Assembly: GCF_038443385.1 (NCBI RefSeq)
Contig: NZ_CP151726.1
Span: 6,944,001-7,008,000, forward strand
Source of the DNA: Stieleria varia
GTDB lineage: Bacteria; Planctomycetota; Planctomycetia; Pirellulales; Pirellulaceae
Direction of reading: 5' to 3'
DNA length: 64,000 bases
Within the stretch, counting starts at the first letter, position 1, and the number at the start of each line of letters is the position of its first letter. The notes below the pieces were generated by a model, which saw only the letters and a program-made list of their open reading frames with translations, did not search any database and had not been told where the DNA came from. Of this stretch, positions 27,492 to 36,643 are shown piece after piece. A program made the position numbers and the translations under genes.

Positions 27492-28672
27492 ATCAGCCCG
27501 CCGACTCGGACACGCCCATCGAGCTGACGGTCGTGATGCCGTGCCTGAACGAAGCCGACACCGTGGCCACGTGCGTCGAAAAAGCTGTCACGGCGATGCG
27601 TGACGCGGGGATCAACGGCGAAGTCGTCGTGGCGGACAACGGCAGCACGGACGGGTCGCAAGAACTCGCGATCGCTCAAGGTGCCCGGATCGTCGACGTC
27701 TCAGAACGCGGTTACGGTGCGGCCCTGATGCACGGCATCGAAAGCGCCAAAGGACGCTTTGTGTTGATGGGCGATGCCGATGACAGCTATGACTTTCTGG
27801 AAATCCCCAAATTCATTCAGCCGCTCCGCAGCGGCAGCGATCTGGTCCAAGGTTGCCGGTTGCCCCGCGGAGGCGGGCGTGTGATGCCCGGTGCGATGCC
27901 TTTCCTGCATCGCTGGTTCGGCAATCCCGTGTTGTCTTGGCTGGTGCGTCTGATGTTTCGCATCCCGATCAACGATGTCTACTGTGGCATGCGTGGTTTC
28001 ACACGAGACCTCTACGATCGTCTGGATTTGCGTTCACCGGGCATGGAGTTTGCAACGGAGATGATCATCAAGAGCGGTCTACATGGCGCATCGATGAGCC
28101 AAGTACCGATCACGCTGCATCCCGATGGGCGACACCAACACGGCCCCCACCTCAGGACGTTTCGTGACGGCTGGCGAACGCTGCGATTGTTCTTGGTGTT
28201 CAGTCCCAAGTGGACGTTCTTTCGCCCCGGACTCATACTGCTTGCCATTGCCATGTTGGGCTACGCATTGGCGATCCCCCAAGTACGAGTGTTCGGCGCG
28301 GCGCTCGACGTACACACCTTGCTCATCGCCAGTCTGCTGGCGCTGTTGGGGTGGCAATGCATGTTGTTGGCCGCACTGACGCGAATCTTTGCAGGCCGCG
28401 AAGGCATGATGCCGCTGTACGAAAGACTGGAACGAATCACGGTCGAGCGTGGATTGGTGTTCGGCCTGTTGGCGATGGCCGCCGGTATCGCCTGCGTGGG
28501 CCTTGTGGTGCTGAAGTGGTGGAAAGCCGGATTCGGACCGTTGGACTATCCCGTCACCATGCGGATCGTCGTCCCCGGTGTCACTCTGATTGCCATCGGA
28601 TTTCAAACCATCATGGCGGCGTTGATGGGCGGCGCTCTGAAAATGCAGAAAAGTCGAAAGGAGTCATCGTGA
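27488..28672 (+). CDS. Family 2 glycosyltransferase, dolichol-phosphate-mannose-synthase-like, with membrane domain
   Basis: 394 residues. GT-A fold: VVMPCLNEADTV, then VVADNGSTDGSQ, LMGDADDSYDF (metal-binding Asp residues) and the acceptor region GMRGFTRDLYDRL. The last 150 residues hold about four transmembrane helices. It probably transfers a sugar from a nucleotide donor to a polyprenyl phosphate. Start and stop overlap both neighbours (ATGA upstream, GTGA downstream), so the three genes form one translationally coupled operon. Confidence 0.88.
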   Translation: MNQPADSDTPIELTVVMPCLNEADTVATCVEKAVTAMRDAGINGEVVVADNGSTDGSQELAIAQGARIVDVSERGYGAALMHGIESAKGRFVLMGDADDSYDFLEIPKFIQPLRSGSDLVQGCRLPRGGGRVMPGAMPFLHRWFGNPVLSWLVRLMFRIPINDVYCGMRGFTRDLYDRLDLRSPGMEFATEMIIKSGLHGASMSQVPITLHPDGRHQHGPHLRTFRDGWRTLRLFLVFSPKWTFFRPGLILLAIAMLGYALAIPQVRVFGAALDVHTLLIASLLALLGWQCMLLAALTRIFAGREGMMPLYERLERITVERGLVFGLLAMAAGIACVGLVVLKWWKAGFGPLDYPVTMRIVVPGVTLIAIGFQTIMAALMGGALKMQKSRKESS

Positions 28673-29364
28673 GCGACAACCCACAGATCATCAAACATGT
28701 TGCCGAAGGCCAAATGTGTTGTGACCCCGAGTGGGAAGCAGCGTACAAGCGTTTTGAGACGCCCGAGGAAGAAATCCAAAAATTCAAGTCGCGTCTGACA
28801 CGCTTCGGCTTTCCCTCCCTGCCGAAGGATTCTCGCATCGCGGAAATCTTCTGCGGCCGTGGCGGCGGCCTGGTCGCCCTTGAGCAAATGGGATTCACCC
28901 ATGTGGAAGGCGTCGACCTTTCGGACACCCTGCTCGCTGAATACCGCGGCCCCGCGACGCTGCACTTGGCCGACTGCCTAGACCTGCCGCTGGAGGAGAA
29001 CGCGTACGACATCGTGATCGTGCAAGGCGGCCTGCATCATTTGCCCAAGATCCCCGACGATTTGGAAAAGTGCCTGGCCGGCGTTCGAAGCATTCTAAAA
29101 CCCGACGAAGGACGTTTTTACATTATCGAACCCTGGCGCACGCCGTTTCTCACCTTCGTTCATCTCGTCGTCGAACAGCCGTTGATGCGCAGGATCTACG
29201 CCAAAGGTGACGCATTGGCCGCGATGACGGACAGGGAACGCGTGACCTATGAACAATGGCTCGCCGCACCCGATGTGATCTTGCGAAGTCTGTCAAAATA
29301 CTTTCAAGCCGAATCCATCGAACGTCGCTGGGGCAAACTCGCCTACATCGGCCGCCCCATCTGA
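28669..29364 (+). CDS. Class I SAM-dependent methyltransferase
   Basis: 231 residues from GTG 28669, with AAAGGAG eight bases upstream. Motif I is IAEIFCGRGGGLVALEQMGF, acidic motif VEGVDLSD, motif III YDIVIVQGGLHHLP, and IIEPWRTPF follows. The substrate is unknown, perhaps a sugar or lipid made by the two glycosyltransferases before it. The much longer frame upstream is a shadow of the GT2 gene. Confidence 0.85.
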   Translation: MSDNPQIIKHVAEGQMCCDPEWEAAYKRFETPEEEIQKFKSRLTRFGFPSLPKDSRIAEIFCGRGGGLVALEQMGFTHVEGVDLSDTLLAEYRGPATLHLADCLDLPLEENAYDIVIVQGGLHHLPKIPDDLEKCLAGVRSILKPDEGRFYIIEPWRTPFLTFVHLVVEQPLMRRIYAKGDALAAMTDRERVTYEQWLAAPDVILRSLSKYFQAESIERRWGKLAYIGRPI

Positions 29365-29404
29365 CGCATAACGCGCCGACGGCAGTCTCGTCTCTTACAT
29401 GCTG

Positions 29405-30234
29405 TCTCACAACAGAGGTCGCCACCACGTAGCCGCGTCTCTCCGAGACGCTAACCCAGCGAGCGCAGCGCGGAGTCACCCCATGCGTCCTCGGCAAGCA
29501 AACAGAACCTAGCCCGGATCATTCACGCGACCCACAACAGTCTTCACAACACATTACCACGAAACAGCTCGCACCCACTGGCACGAAAAACGCCTACCCA
29601 AATCAGCCGCCACGCGATAGAGAGCGTCCCGCTAAGGTCGATGAATCGTCGACAATATACCGGCTCGACGCGCAAGTGAGTGACTGGAGGTGCGTTTGAA
29701 AAAATCATGGCTCCCCTCTCCCCCAAATCCTGGCGAGCCTAAGCGAGCTAGGATTTGGGGGAGAGGGGCTGGGGGTGAGGGGCAATGCGTATTGGCAAGA
29801 ATGCTTGCCGAAGCGTAGGTTTAACCCGCGCCCGAAGGGTAGGCAGCTCATCGTTTAACGCCAAGCCGCAGGCGTCAGCGAATCCGCCCGCACCACCACG
29901 TAGCATCGTCTCTCCGAGACGCTAACCCAACGAGCAAAGCGAGCAGTCCCCCCATGCGTCCTCGGCAAGCAAACAGACCACTCGCCCGGATCATTCACGC
30001 GCCCCACAACAGTCTTCACAACACATTTGCGTGAAACAGCTAGCACCCACTGGCACGAAAAACGCCTACCCAAATCAGCCGCCACGCGATAGCGTCCGGT
30101 TCTCACGCCTACCCAAATCAGCCGCCACGCGATAGCGTCCGGTTCTCACGCCTACCCAAATCAGCCGCCACGCGATAGCGTCCGGTTCTCACGCCTGCCC
30201 AAATCAGCCGCCACGCGAGAGCGTCCCGTTCTCA
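29405..30234. repeat. Direct 200-bp repeats and a 4x43-bp tandem array next to the integron integrase
   Basis: 29405-29620 and 29885-30090 are imperfect direct repeats sharing CACCCACTGGCACGAAAAAC. Four 43-bp units beginning CGCCTACCCAAATCAGCCGC run at 30063-30234. The segment CACGCGATAGCGTCCGGTTC recurs as a hairpin at 63836-63891. No gene is supported in 29365-30287. Confidence 0.85.
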
Positions 30235-30287
30235 AGCCAATTCTCAGAAACCCCGCGTCATCCAGCACGTCGACTCTTCGTCTGACA

Positions 30288-31676
30288 TCACAACGACGCT
30301 ACACGGCCTGCGTTGCCACCACCAAGGCAACCTCCCTCTTGCATCAACCGATCGATCGGACTTTGCAAGCGGCCATCAAATCCCACGTCGACATGCACAT
30401 ACTTCATCGTCGTTTCAATGTCTTTGTGCCCCATCAGCTTTTGCACCGTGGCCAAATCCGTCCCGTCCTCGACCAGATGCGTCGCGAAACTGTGACGAAG
30501 TGAGTGCGGCACCCCGTTCTTTGTAATCCCGGCCGCTTTCTGCGCCGCTTTCAAAGCATTGGCAAACTGCTCCTCGCTGATATGGTGCCGCCAAACCTGA
30601 CCACTGCGTTTGTCTCGACTGCGCTGACGAGAAGGAAAGACCCATTTCCAACCCAGTTCCTTGCACGCATTGGGATACTTGCGACCCAATGCGTACGGCA
30701 AATACACCTGCTCAAATCCGTCGGCAACGTCCCTGTGATGCATGCGCTCCGCTGTTTCAATCTGACGCTTCAATTCCGCAATCGCCTGCTCCGGCAAAAA
30801 CGTCACTCGATCCTTCTCCCCTTTACCATCACGCACCACGATGTGCTTGGCGTCAAAGCAAATGTCCTTGATCCGCAGCCGACGGCACTCCTTGTGCCGA
30901 AGTCCCGACCCGTACATCAACAAGAACATCAAGCGGTGTATGCCGGTCAATTGATCCAACAGCTTTCCGATTTCTTCACGGCTGAACCAAACCGGCAACG
31001 TCTCAGGACGCTTCACTCTTACTGCGTCAATGAACCCCAAACGTTTTCCCAAAATGCACTGATACAGAAACAGAATCCCCGACTGCGCTTGCGTTTGAGT
31101 GCTCGCGGACACTTGATCGCGTGTTGCCAGGGCTGTTAGGAAGGTGGCAATGTCGAGTTCATTGAACTGCTCCAACTTCTCCGAACCGACGTGCGTCATG
31201 AATCGCTTGACCCAACGCACGTAGGCCCTCTCCGTCGCCATTGCATAGTGCAGGACTCGTATTTCACCCCGCATGGTTTGGATCAAGAGCGGCTCAGAGC
31301 GATTGACGTTCCCCCGCAATCGAGCAAGTTCCTCGGCGGTTGGTGGTGCGTCCAATTCGATATTTCTCTCTCGCTTTCCCAGCCGTGCCAGTGTCGCCAC
31401 GATGTCTGACAGGTCAGGCTCAGATCGCTTCAATACCAGATCCCGATAGCACTCAAGTGCCCGGACCGCTTGCCAACGCTGCCATGCCGGGGCACCGCTG
31501 GCAAGCAAAGCTTTGGAAAAGCGGATCACGGAGCCCCGATTGACCGCCAACTCACCATCAAGCCCTTTTCGCAAAGTCAACGAATATCGCCTCACCCACC
31601 TGGGGAACCAAGTCTTGTCATTTTCCCCAAATTGTGCTGAAAGCAAAACCTCTTTTTCAAATTGAAGAACCGTCAT
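30288..31676 (-). CDS. intI: Integron integrase (IntI family tyrosine recombinase)
   Basis: 462 residues. The C-terminal 330 residues align with class 1 IntI: EIRVLHYAMATERAYVRWVK, GSGLRHKEC (first catalytic Arg), the IntI-specific extra domain YALGRKYPNACKELGWKW with VWRHHISEEQFANALKAA, HSLRHSFATHL (His and second Arg), LMGHKDIETTMKYVHV (His and nucleophile Tyr). That extra domain separates IntI from XerC/D and phage integrases. An N-terminal addition of about 130 residues, rich in Arg/Trp helices, is absent from IntI1 (337 residues). It is transcribed away from a cassette array that begins about 225 bases upstream of its start, the classical integron layout. Its recombination borders are described in the array entries. 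Confidence 0.93.
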   Translation of the reverse strand: MTVLQFEKEVLLSAQFGENDKTWFPRWVRRYSLTLRKGLDGELAVNRGSVIRFSKALLASGAPAWQRWQAVRALECYRDLVLKRSEPDLSDIVATLARLGKRERNIELDAPPTAEELARLRGNVNRSEPLLIQTMRGEIRVLHYAMATERAYVRWVKRFMTHVGSEKLEQFNELDIATFLTALATRDQVSASTQTQAQSGILFLYQCILGKRLGFIDAVRVKRPETLPVWFSREEIGKLLDQLTGIHRLMFLLMYGSGLRHKECRRLRIKDICFDAKHIVVRDGKGEKDRVTFLPEQAIAELKRQIETAERMHHRDVADGFEQVYLPYALGRKYPNACKELGWKWVFPSRQRSRDKRSGQVWRHHISEEQFANALKAAQKAAGITKNGVPHSLRHSFATHLVEDGTDLATVQKLMGHKDIETTMKYVHVDVGFDGRLQSPIDRLMQEGGCLGGGNAGRVASL

Positions 31677-31803
31677 GCTGACCCTATAAATTTAGATGGA
31701 GCGAAACGAGAGAAGGAAACTGGACGCAAGTCCCCCAATTCGGCGCGGCAGCCGAACCGAAGACACGCCGCGAGTAGGGTGATCTTAATGCATATCACTC
31801 AAC

Positions 31804-31832
31804 TTGACGAGACGAGCGTTCTCAGGTATTAT
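31804..31832 (+). promoter_or_regulatory. Candidate Pc promoter driving the cassette array
   Basis: TTGACG at 31804-31809 and TATTAT at 31827-31832 are separated by exactly 17 bases, five of six matches in each hexamer. It lies between intI and the first cassette and points into the array, as Pc does in known integrons. Confidence 0.7.
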
Positions 31833-31909
31833 CCGCTACTTGAGTAGTTGATATTACCCGAAATCCAAATATATCACTGGGTGAGTAGGGTTTAACTTAG
31901 TAGTTCTGT
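31833..31909 (+). other. Candidate attI site
   Basis: The first cassette border is the G of GTTCTGT at 31903. The preceding stretch contains the palindrome CTACTTGAGTAG and TATCACT, which also occurs at about 31794, the sort of accessory integrase-binding repeats attI sites have. It does not fold as an attC does. The left limit is approximate. Confidence 0.6.
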
Positions 31910-32321
31910 CGTTACAGTGCTCGATTGTCGCGTGTCGATGTAGCGATCGACCACTCGAATGAGTTGGCAGATCTTGTGGCCGACAGCATGTTGTTGGCTT
32001 CGGCAATGCGTCCTCTCGCCGAACTGTTGCGCGTGAAATGGAGTGCGGTCGACCGGATGTTCGAGTCATCTGTTGCCATTGGAACACGTGTGACGGTCCG
32101 GCCTCAGCATTCGACTTCGGCCACATCGTCGGTGGGACAAAATCAGGAGCGAAACCAGGGCTCGAATTGCAGTGCGGTCCGAGCATGCGATACAATCCAA
32201 TGGTCGCATCCCAGCGGTACGGTGCCGCCTCGGAAGACGACAGAACCATGCGTTGGACCGAAGCGACGCATCGGGCGGATGAACATGGAAACCACAATGG
32301 CGTCGCTCGGTCAACGCCGCC
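31903..32321 (+). repeat. Cassette 1: family A, ORF-poor, with attC 1
   Basis: Family A reference copy. It starts GTTCTGT and its R'' box is ACAGAAC (32240-32246), the exact reverse complement. attC 1 (32240-32328) folds with GCGTTGGACCGAAGCGACGC against GCGTCGCTCGGTCAACGC, leaving an extrahelical G and A. Upstream of it TTGCAG (32167) and TACAAT (32191) are 18 bases apart and point to the next cassette. A frame of about 85 codons is open but has no conserved start. Nine further copies follow in the array. Confidence 0.85.
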
Positions 32322-32538
32322 GATCAGCGCGGCTAGCGTTCGAGTACAGCGTGGAGGCAGAGACGGAGCGGAGTTCTCAATTGCCCCACGGTCGAGTTGA
32401 ACGAGTACAATGGCATGGAGCGACGCTGGTTCCAACCGTCGCTCCTTGTACCGCGATGATCAATGTCGATGCACCCAAGCCGCGGGTGTTGTCGTTACGT
32501 ACCACAAGAGACCACCGCCGCGGCTGGGTGATCTCTGC
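32322..32538 (+). repeat. Cassette 2: family B, ORF-less, with attC 2
   Basis: Family B reference copy, 217 bp. It starts GATCAGC, with R'' GATGATC at 32455. attC 2 (32455-32545) pairs GATGCACCCAAGCCGCGG with CCGCGGCTGGGTGATC, again leaving G and A unpaired. A TTGCCC/TACAAT pair 19 bases apart is followed by a hairpin with arms GGAGCGACG and CGTCGCTCC. Confidence 0.85.
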
Positions 32539-32960
32539 GTTCTGTCGTTACAGTGCTCGATCGTCGCGTATCGATGTAGTGATCGACCAGTCGAATGAGT
32601 TGGCAGATCTTGGGGCCGACAGCATGTTGTTGACTTCGGCAATGCGTCCTCTCGCCGAACTGTTGTGCATGAGATCGTGTGCTGGCGATCCAGGACTCGT
32701 ATCATCATCTGTTGCCATTGGAACACGTGTGACGGTCCGGCCTCGGCATTCGACTTCGGCCACATCGTCGGCGGGACGAAATCAGGAGCGAAGCCAGGGC
32801 TCGAATTGCAGTGCGGTCTGAACATGCGATACAATCCAATGGTCGCATCCCGGCGGTACGGTGCCGCCTCGGAAGACGACAGAACCATGCGTTGGACCGA
32901 AGCGACGCATCGGGCGGATGAACATGGAAACCACAATGGCGTCGCTCGGTCAACGCCGCC
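32539..32960 (+). repeat. Cassette 3: family A, with attC 3
   Basis: Starts GTTCTGT; R'' ACAGAAC at 32879 is its exact complement. Promoter-like TTGCAG at 32806 and TACAAT at 32830, 18 bases apart. attC 3 spans 32879-32967. Confidence 0.85.
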
Positions 32961-33379
32961 GTTCTGTCGTTACAGTGCTCAATGGATGCGCTACGATGCT
33001 GTGATCGGAGCATCGAAAGAGTTGGACGACGTTGGGGTCGACAACGGCATGTTGACTTCGGCAGCGCGATCTCTCGTTGATCGGATTCGCGACGATCGAA
33101 GCGCGATCGAACCAGTGCTCAAGCCATTGTTGCCATTGGAACGCGTGTGACGGTCCGGCTTCGGCATTCGACTCCGGTCACATCGTCGACGGGACAAAAT
33201 CAGGAGCGAAATCCAGGACTCGATTTGCAGTGTGGTCCTTGAAGGCGATACAATCCGACTGTCGCATCCCGGCGGTGCGATGCCGCCACGGAAGACGACA
33301 GAACAAACGGATGCACGGCAGGACTCAAGGCGCCGTTACGCAATGGTCACCTTCCCGTTCGTCCGCCGTGATCCTGGAC
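32961..33379 (+). repeat. Cassette 4: diverged family A, with attC 4
   Basis: The most diverged full copy apart from cassette 37. The TTGCAG / 18 bases / TACAAT pair is kept although the spacer differs. attC 4 (33298-33386) has R'' ACAGAAC and a stem GGATGCACGGCAGGAC against GTCCGCCGTGATCC with extrahelical G and A; this stem sequence is wholly unlike that of other A copies. Confidence 0.8.
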
Positions 33380-33395
33380 GTTACCCGACAGAGTG

Positions 33396-33773
33396 ATGTT
33401 TGAATCTGACTCATCGCTAGACGACGAACTGACGCGGTACGTCCTGGACCACTACGGTCGATACTGCACCGAGCCAGAGGACTTGGCGTTACGCGTACTA
33501 AACATGCGACTCAAAGCGGAGCATGCACAAAACCCAGTAATTCAACGGAAGCTTTCGGATTTTCGTGGGCTGGAACTTACGTCCGAAGCACAGGACCTAG
33601 TAGCTGCCGGACGTATTCCGACCCGGCTTGCAATTCGTGAACGTTTGCTTCGAGACCACGCGGACGATATCTTCCTGAACTACTGCGCTGAATGCTCTGC
33701 CCTATGTCGGACGCCAACTGCTAGGATGTGTGTGTCGTGCGGTCACTCGTGGCACGATCAAAACAGCGGGTAA
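33396..33773 (+). CDS. Cassette 5: hypothetical protein with C-terminal zinc ribbon
   Basis: 125 residues from ATG 33396, 16 bases after the cassette border at 33380 (GTTACCC). The C-terminus has a Cys pattern CAECSALC...CVSCGHSWH that would bind one zinc ion; the rest is helical and not recognised. Its TAA lies inside the R'' box of the attC. It follows a family A cassette whose promoter-like pair could drive it. Confidence 0.75.
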   Translation: MFESDSSLDDELTRYVLDHYGRYCTEPEDLALRVLNMRLKAEHAQNPVIQRKLSDFRGLELTSEAQDLVAAGRIPTRLAIRERLLRDHADDIFLNYCAECSALCRTPTARMCVSCGHSWHDQNSG

Positions 33774-33859
33774 CCATCGCGTGAACCGGAGAACGCGAGC
33801 TGAGCGTTTTGGCCGTTAGAGACTTTTTCGCGCGTTCCCGGTTACGCGTACCGTTCTGT
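33768..33859 (+). other. attC 5
   Basis: R'' GGGTAAC is the exact complement of the cassette start GTTACCC. The stem pairs CGCGTGAACCGGAGAACGCG with CGCGTTCCCGGTTACGCG, with extrahelical G and A. Confidence 0.85.
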
Positions 33860-34285
33860 CGTCGTAGCGCTCGATCGTCGCGTCGCAATGTTGAGATCTA
33901 CGCCTCGAAAGAGTTGGATGATCTTGGGGCCGACAACAGTAGGATGACTTCGGTGAAGCGTCCTCTCGCCAATCAGTTGCGCGTGAAATGGTGCGCGTGA
34001 AACGGTGCGCGGACGACCAAGTGCTCGAAACATTCGTTGCCATTGGATCGCGTGTGACGGTCCGGCCTCGGCATTCGACTTCGACCACATCGTCGGCGGG
34101 GCAAAATCAGGAGCGAAGCCAGGGCTCGAATTGCAGTGCGGTCTGAACATCCGATACAATCCAATGGTCGCATCCCGGCGGTACGGTGCCGCCAAGGAAG
34201 ACGACAGAACCATGCGTTGGACCGAAGCGACGCATCGGGCGGATGAACATGGAAACCACAATGGCGTCGCTCGGTCAACGCCGCC
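33853..34285 (+). repeat. Cassette 6: family A, with attC 6
   Basis: Starts GTTCTGT; attC 6 at 34204-34292 with R'' ACAGAAC. The 5' half is diverged and contains a 12-base local duplication (GTGAAATGGTGCGC / GTGAAACGGTGCGC). Confidence 0.8.
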
Positions 34286-34301
34286 GTTCGCAGGCAGACA
34301 C

Positions 34302-34880
34302 ATGAAAGGAAACGATCCCGCATTCGTGGAAGCCGCTCGCCTCGTGAAGAAGTTCTTCCCCGAATCAACGTCATTCATATCTGAGGTCGGACTGGACTGG
34401 GATGCGTTCCTGGGTGCAATGATGACTGCCAACTATGAAGCCGACTACTCGTGCTGTCCATTCAGGAATCCAACCGACCCTGACCTTGGGCTCGCCCAGA
34501 AGGGCGGACTCGATGGGGAAGAAGACGAGGTTTACTCGCGATTGCTATCACACGCCGAATTTACTCCGTCGGGTCGGGCTGTCGTGATACTGGACGCGAT
34601 AGGCAATGAAGGTTGGTCAACAGAGCAATGCCCACCATTCATATGCGCATCGCAAGCAGTTCCGCAACGGATCAGTGAGATTGCCTGTTTCGGTCAATCA
34701 CGTGATACAATCTTCGTGTTCGAATCAGGTGAATCGCTACTTGTGGATCATGATGAGAGAGTTCATTGGGCTCGATCCAACGTCAATCAGCAATGGAAGA
34801 AAGCCTGCGAACCATCGCATGCACGGGAGCCGGCGGTCGGGCCGGTTTCAAGTGGAGAGTCATCACCGCCGGCCCCGTGA
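34302..34880 (+). CDS. Cassette 7: hypothetical protein
   Basis: 192 residues from ATG 34302, 16 bases after the border at 34286 (GTTCGCA). Acidic, probably cytoplasmic (LVKKFFPESTSFISEVGLDW near the start); no family recognised. About the last 24 residues (EPSHAREPAVGPVSSGESSP) are encoded by the attC, so the tail is set by recombination-site sequence. The preceding cassette is family A. Confidence 0.7.
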   Translation: MKGNDPAFVEAARLVKKFFPESTSFISEVGLDWDAFLGAMMTANYEADYSCCPFRNPTDPDLGLAQKGGLDGEEDEVYSRLLSHAEFTPSGRAVVILDAIGNEGWSTEQCPPFICASQAVPQRISEIACFGQSRDTIFVFESGESLLVDHDERVHWARSNVNQQWKKACEPSHAREPAVGPVSSGESSPPAP

Positions 34881-34895
34881 TGCGTGCCGATCAGC
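34806..34895 (+). other. attC 7
   Basis: R'' TGCGAAC is the exact complement of this cassette's start GTTCGCA. The stem CGCATGCACGGGAGCCGGCG pairs with CGCCGGCCCCGTGATGCG. Confidence 0.85.
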
Positions 34896-35105
34896 GCGGC
34901 TAGTGATCGAGTGCAGGGTGGAGGCAGAGACGGAGCGGAGATCTCGATTGACCCACGATCGAGTTGACCGCGTACAATAGCAGCGAGCGACGCTGGTTCC
35001 GGCCGTCGCTCCTTGTACCGCGATGATCCATGTCGATGCACCCAAGCCGCGGGTGTCGTCGTTACATACCACAAGAGAACACCGCCGCGGCTGGGTGATC
35101 TCTGC
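34889..35105 (+). repeat. Cassette 8: family B, with attC 8
   Basis: 217 bp, starts GATCAGC. TTGACC and TACAAT are 19 bases apart. attC 8 is 35022-35112, R'' GATGATC. Confidence 0.85.
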
Positions 35106-35322
35106 GATCAGCGCGGCTAGCGATCGAGTGCAGTGTGGAGGCAGAGACGGAGCGGAGTTCTCGATGAACCCACGGTCGAGTTGACCGGGTACAATGGCAT
35201 TGAGCGACGCTGGTTCCGGCCGTCGCTCCTTGTACCGCGATGATCAATGTCGATGCACCCAAGCCGCGGGTGTTGTCGTTACGTACCACAAGAGACCACC
35301 GCCGCGGCTGGGTGATCTCTGC
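35106..35322 (+). repeat. Cassette 9: family B, with attC 9
   Basis: 217 bp, directly behind another family B copy. attC 9 is 35239-35329; the following cassette starts GTTACCC. Confidence 0.85.
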
Positions 35323-35335
35323 GTTACCCGACTGA

Positions 35336-35767
35336 ATGCTGATGGACGACTTTGTCCCAATCGATCAGAAGGACTCCGATGCGGAGTATCGTGCGTTGGT
35401 TCGTGATGGCATCGCGAAGTCGCTTGGCGTCACTCTGAACGATTTGTCCGATCCCGATATTCTCGTTGGTGAATGGGAGCACACGATACCGCAGATGCCC
35501 GAACGCAAGCCCACTACGATAACGTTTCGTCCTGATGGAACGTTCAAAACCCCGGCTTCGCGAGATGACATTCCGGTACCGAAATGGGAGGTCACTACTC
35601 AGACATACGTCCAGACAACGTGGTGTCCGCCGATGCCTGAATACGACATCGAGGAAGGGTTCTGGACGCAGGATGCGTTTCTTTGCGCTATGATTGATCG
35701 TGATCGCGTTGTAGTATGGAACGGCGATGGTAGCGTTGTCTGGTTGTTCACACGAAAAAGCGGGTAA
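35336..35767 (+). CDS. Cassette 10: hypothetical protein
   Basis: 143 residues from ATG 35336 (ATG 35342 is also possible), 13 bases after the border at 35323. The middle (DILVGEWEHTIPQ, TFRPDGTFKT) looks like a lipocalin- or Lumazine-like beta-barrel with a GxW-type motif, but the family is not certain. The stop lies inside the R'' box. Two family B cassettes precede it. Confidence 0.7.
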   Translation: MLMDDFVPIDQKDSDAEYRALVRDGIAKSLGVTLNDLSDPDILVGEWEHTIPQMPERKPTTITFRPDGTFKTPASRDDIPVPKWEVTTQTYVQTTWCPPMPEYDIEEGFWTQDAFLCAMIDRDRVVVWNGDGSVVWLFTRKSG

Positions 35768-35851
35768 CCATCGGATGCAACGGAGGACCGGTGGACAGCT
35801 TTCACGAATGGATACACAACTCCCGGTCCCCGCTGATCCGGGTCGTTCGCT
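35762..35851 (+). other. attC 10
   Basis: R'' GGGTAAC is the exact complement of the cassette start GTTACCC; the stem GGATGCAACGGAGGACCGG pairs with CCGGTCCCCGCTGATCC. Confidence 0.85.
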
Positions 35852-36043
35852 AGTGTTCGCCGGCCACAGCAGATTAGCGGTCGACAGATGCCTTTCACTC
35901 TTCTCAGCAAGAGTTAGCGCTTCCATTCGAACGCGATGTTAGTCGACTGAAAGAAGTCCCGGGATCTGCTAGCATTGAATCCAGTAGCAATACCAATGCA
36001 CTCATTGTGAGCAGTTTTGCCCACCCAAAAAATAAATTAGCAA

Positions 36044-36466
36044 ATGCCCATTCATAGTTCGAATCCTCTGGGAAGCGATGACGCGTCATTCGAATATGGC
36101 GTGTGTCTTTGCGTGCTCCGGAAACGCGTTCGCTACTGGGCTAGCTTGCTTCCAGAACTCAATCGTGAAGAATGTAGTTTCCTTGGTGCTTTAGTGGCGT
36201 TGAGGACAATGTGTGATCATGCTCCGCTGGTCGTTCGAGGGCATATCTTCGATAGTGAGATCGATGAATGGCAAGAGAACTTCGAAACTTGGGCAGACCG
36301 CTGCAAGAAGAAGATTGAGAAACGAAATGTTTTAGTCGATGACTTGAAGTCCAAAGCTGCGGAAGAATTTGAGAGGTTAAAAGCAGTTAGTGAAGATAGG
36401 CCGAAAGCAATGTGGCTTGCTGATGTTAAAGCCGATTTGGCTTCAATCGAAAACCGCCCGCTTTAA
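36044..36466 (+). CDS. Cassette 11, gene 1: hypothetical protein
   Basis: 140 residues from ATG 36044. The C-terminal half is a charged coiled-coil-like helix (KKKIEKRNVLVDDLKSKAAE). The cassette begins at 35845 (GTTCGCT), and its first 200 bases are an AT-richer leader in which I see no gene. Base use is lower in GC than in neighbouring cassettes, suggesting a foreign source. Not recognised. Confidence 0.65.
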   Translation: MPIHSSNPLGSDDASFEYGVCLCVLRKRVRYWASLLPELNREECSFLGALVALRTMCDHAPLVVRGHIFDSEIDEWQENFETWADRCKKKIEKRNVLVDDLKSKAAEEFERLKAVSEDRPKAMWLADVKADLASIENRPL

Positions 36467-36469
36467 GCT

Positions 36470-36643
36470 ATGAAAGGTAGAATGGTACCGGAAGATTGGC
36501 GGATCCCAGGCGATGATACACGCTCGGAAGCGCGAATAAAACATCTCCACGGCGGCTCCGTTGGTGACTTTAGTGATATGGAATGTTGCGTACTCCATAC
36601 CAGCGTTCGGCACTTGAATCGGCGAACCAGCGGATGCACGTGA
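36470..36643 (+). CDS. Cassette 11, gene 2: small hypothetical protein
   Basis: 57 residues from ATG 36470, starting three bases after the stop of gene 1. It begins MKGRMVPEDWRIPGDDTRSE. The stop is inside the attC. Tight spacing suggests cotranslation, as in two-gene toxin-antitoxin cassettes, but no family is recognised. Confidence 0.45.
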   Translation: MKGRMVPEDWRIPGDDTRSEARIKHLHGGSVGDFSDMECCVLHTSVRHLNRRTSGCT

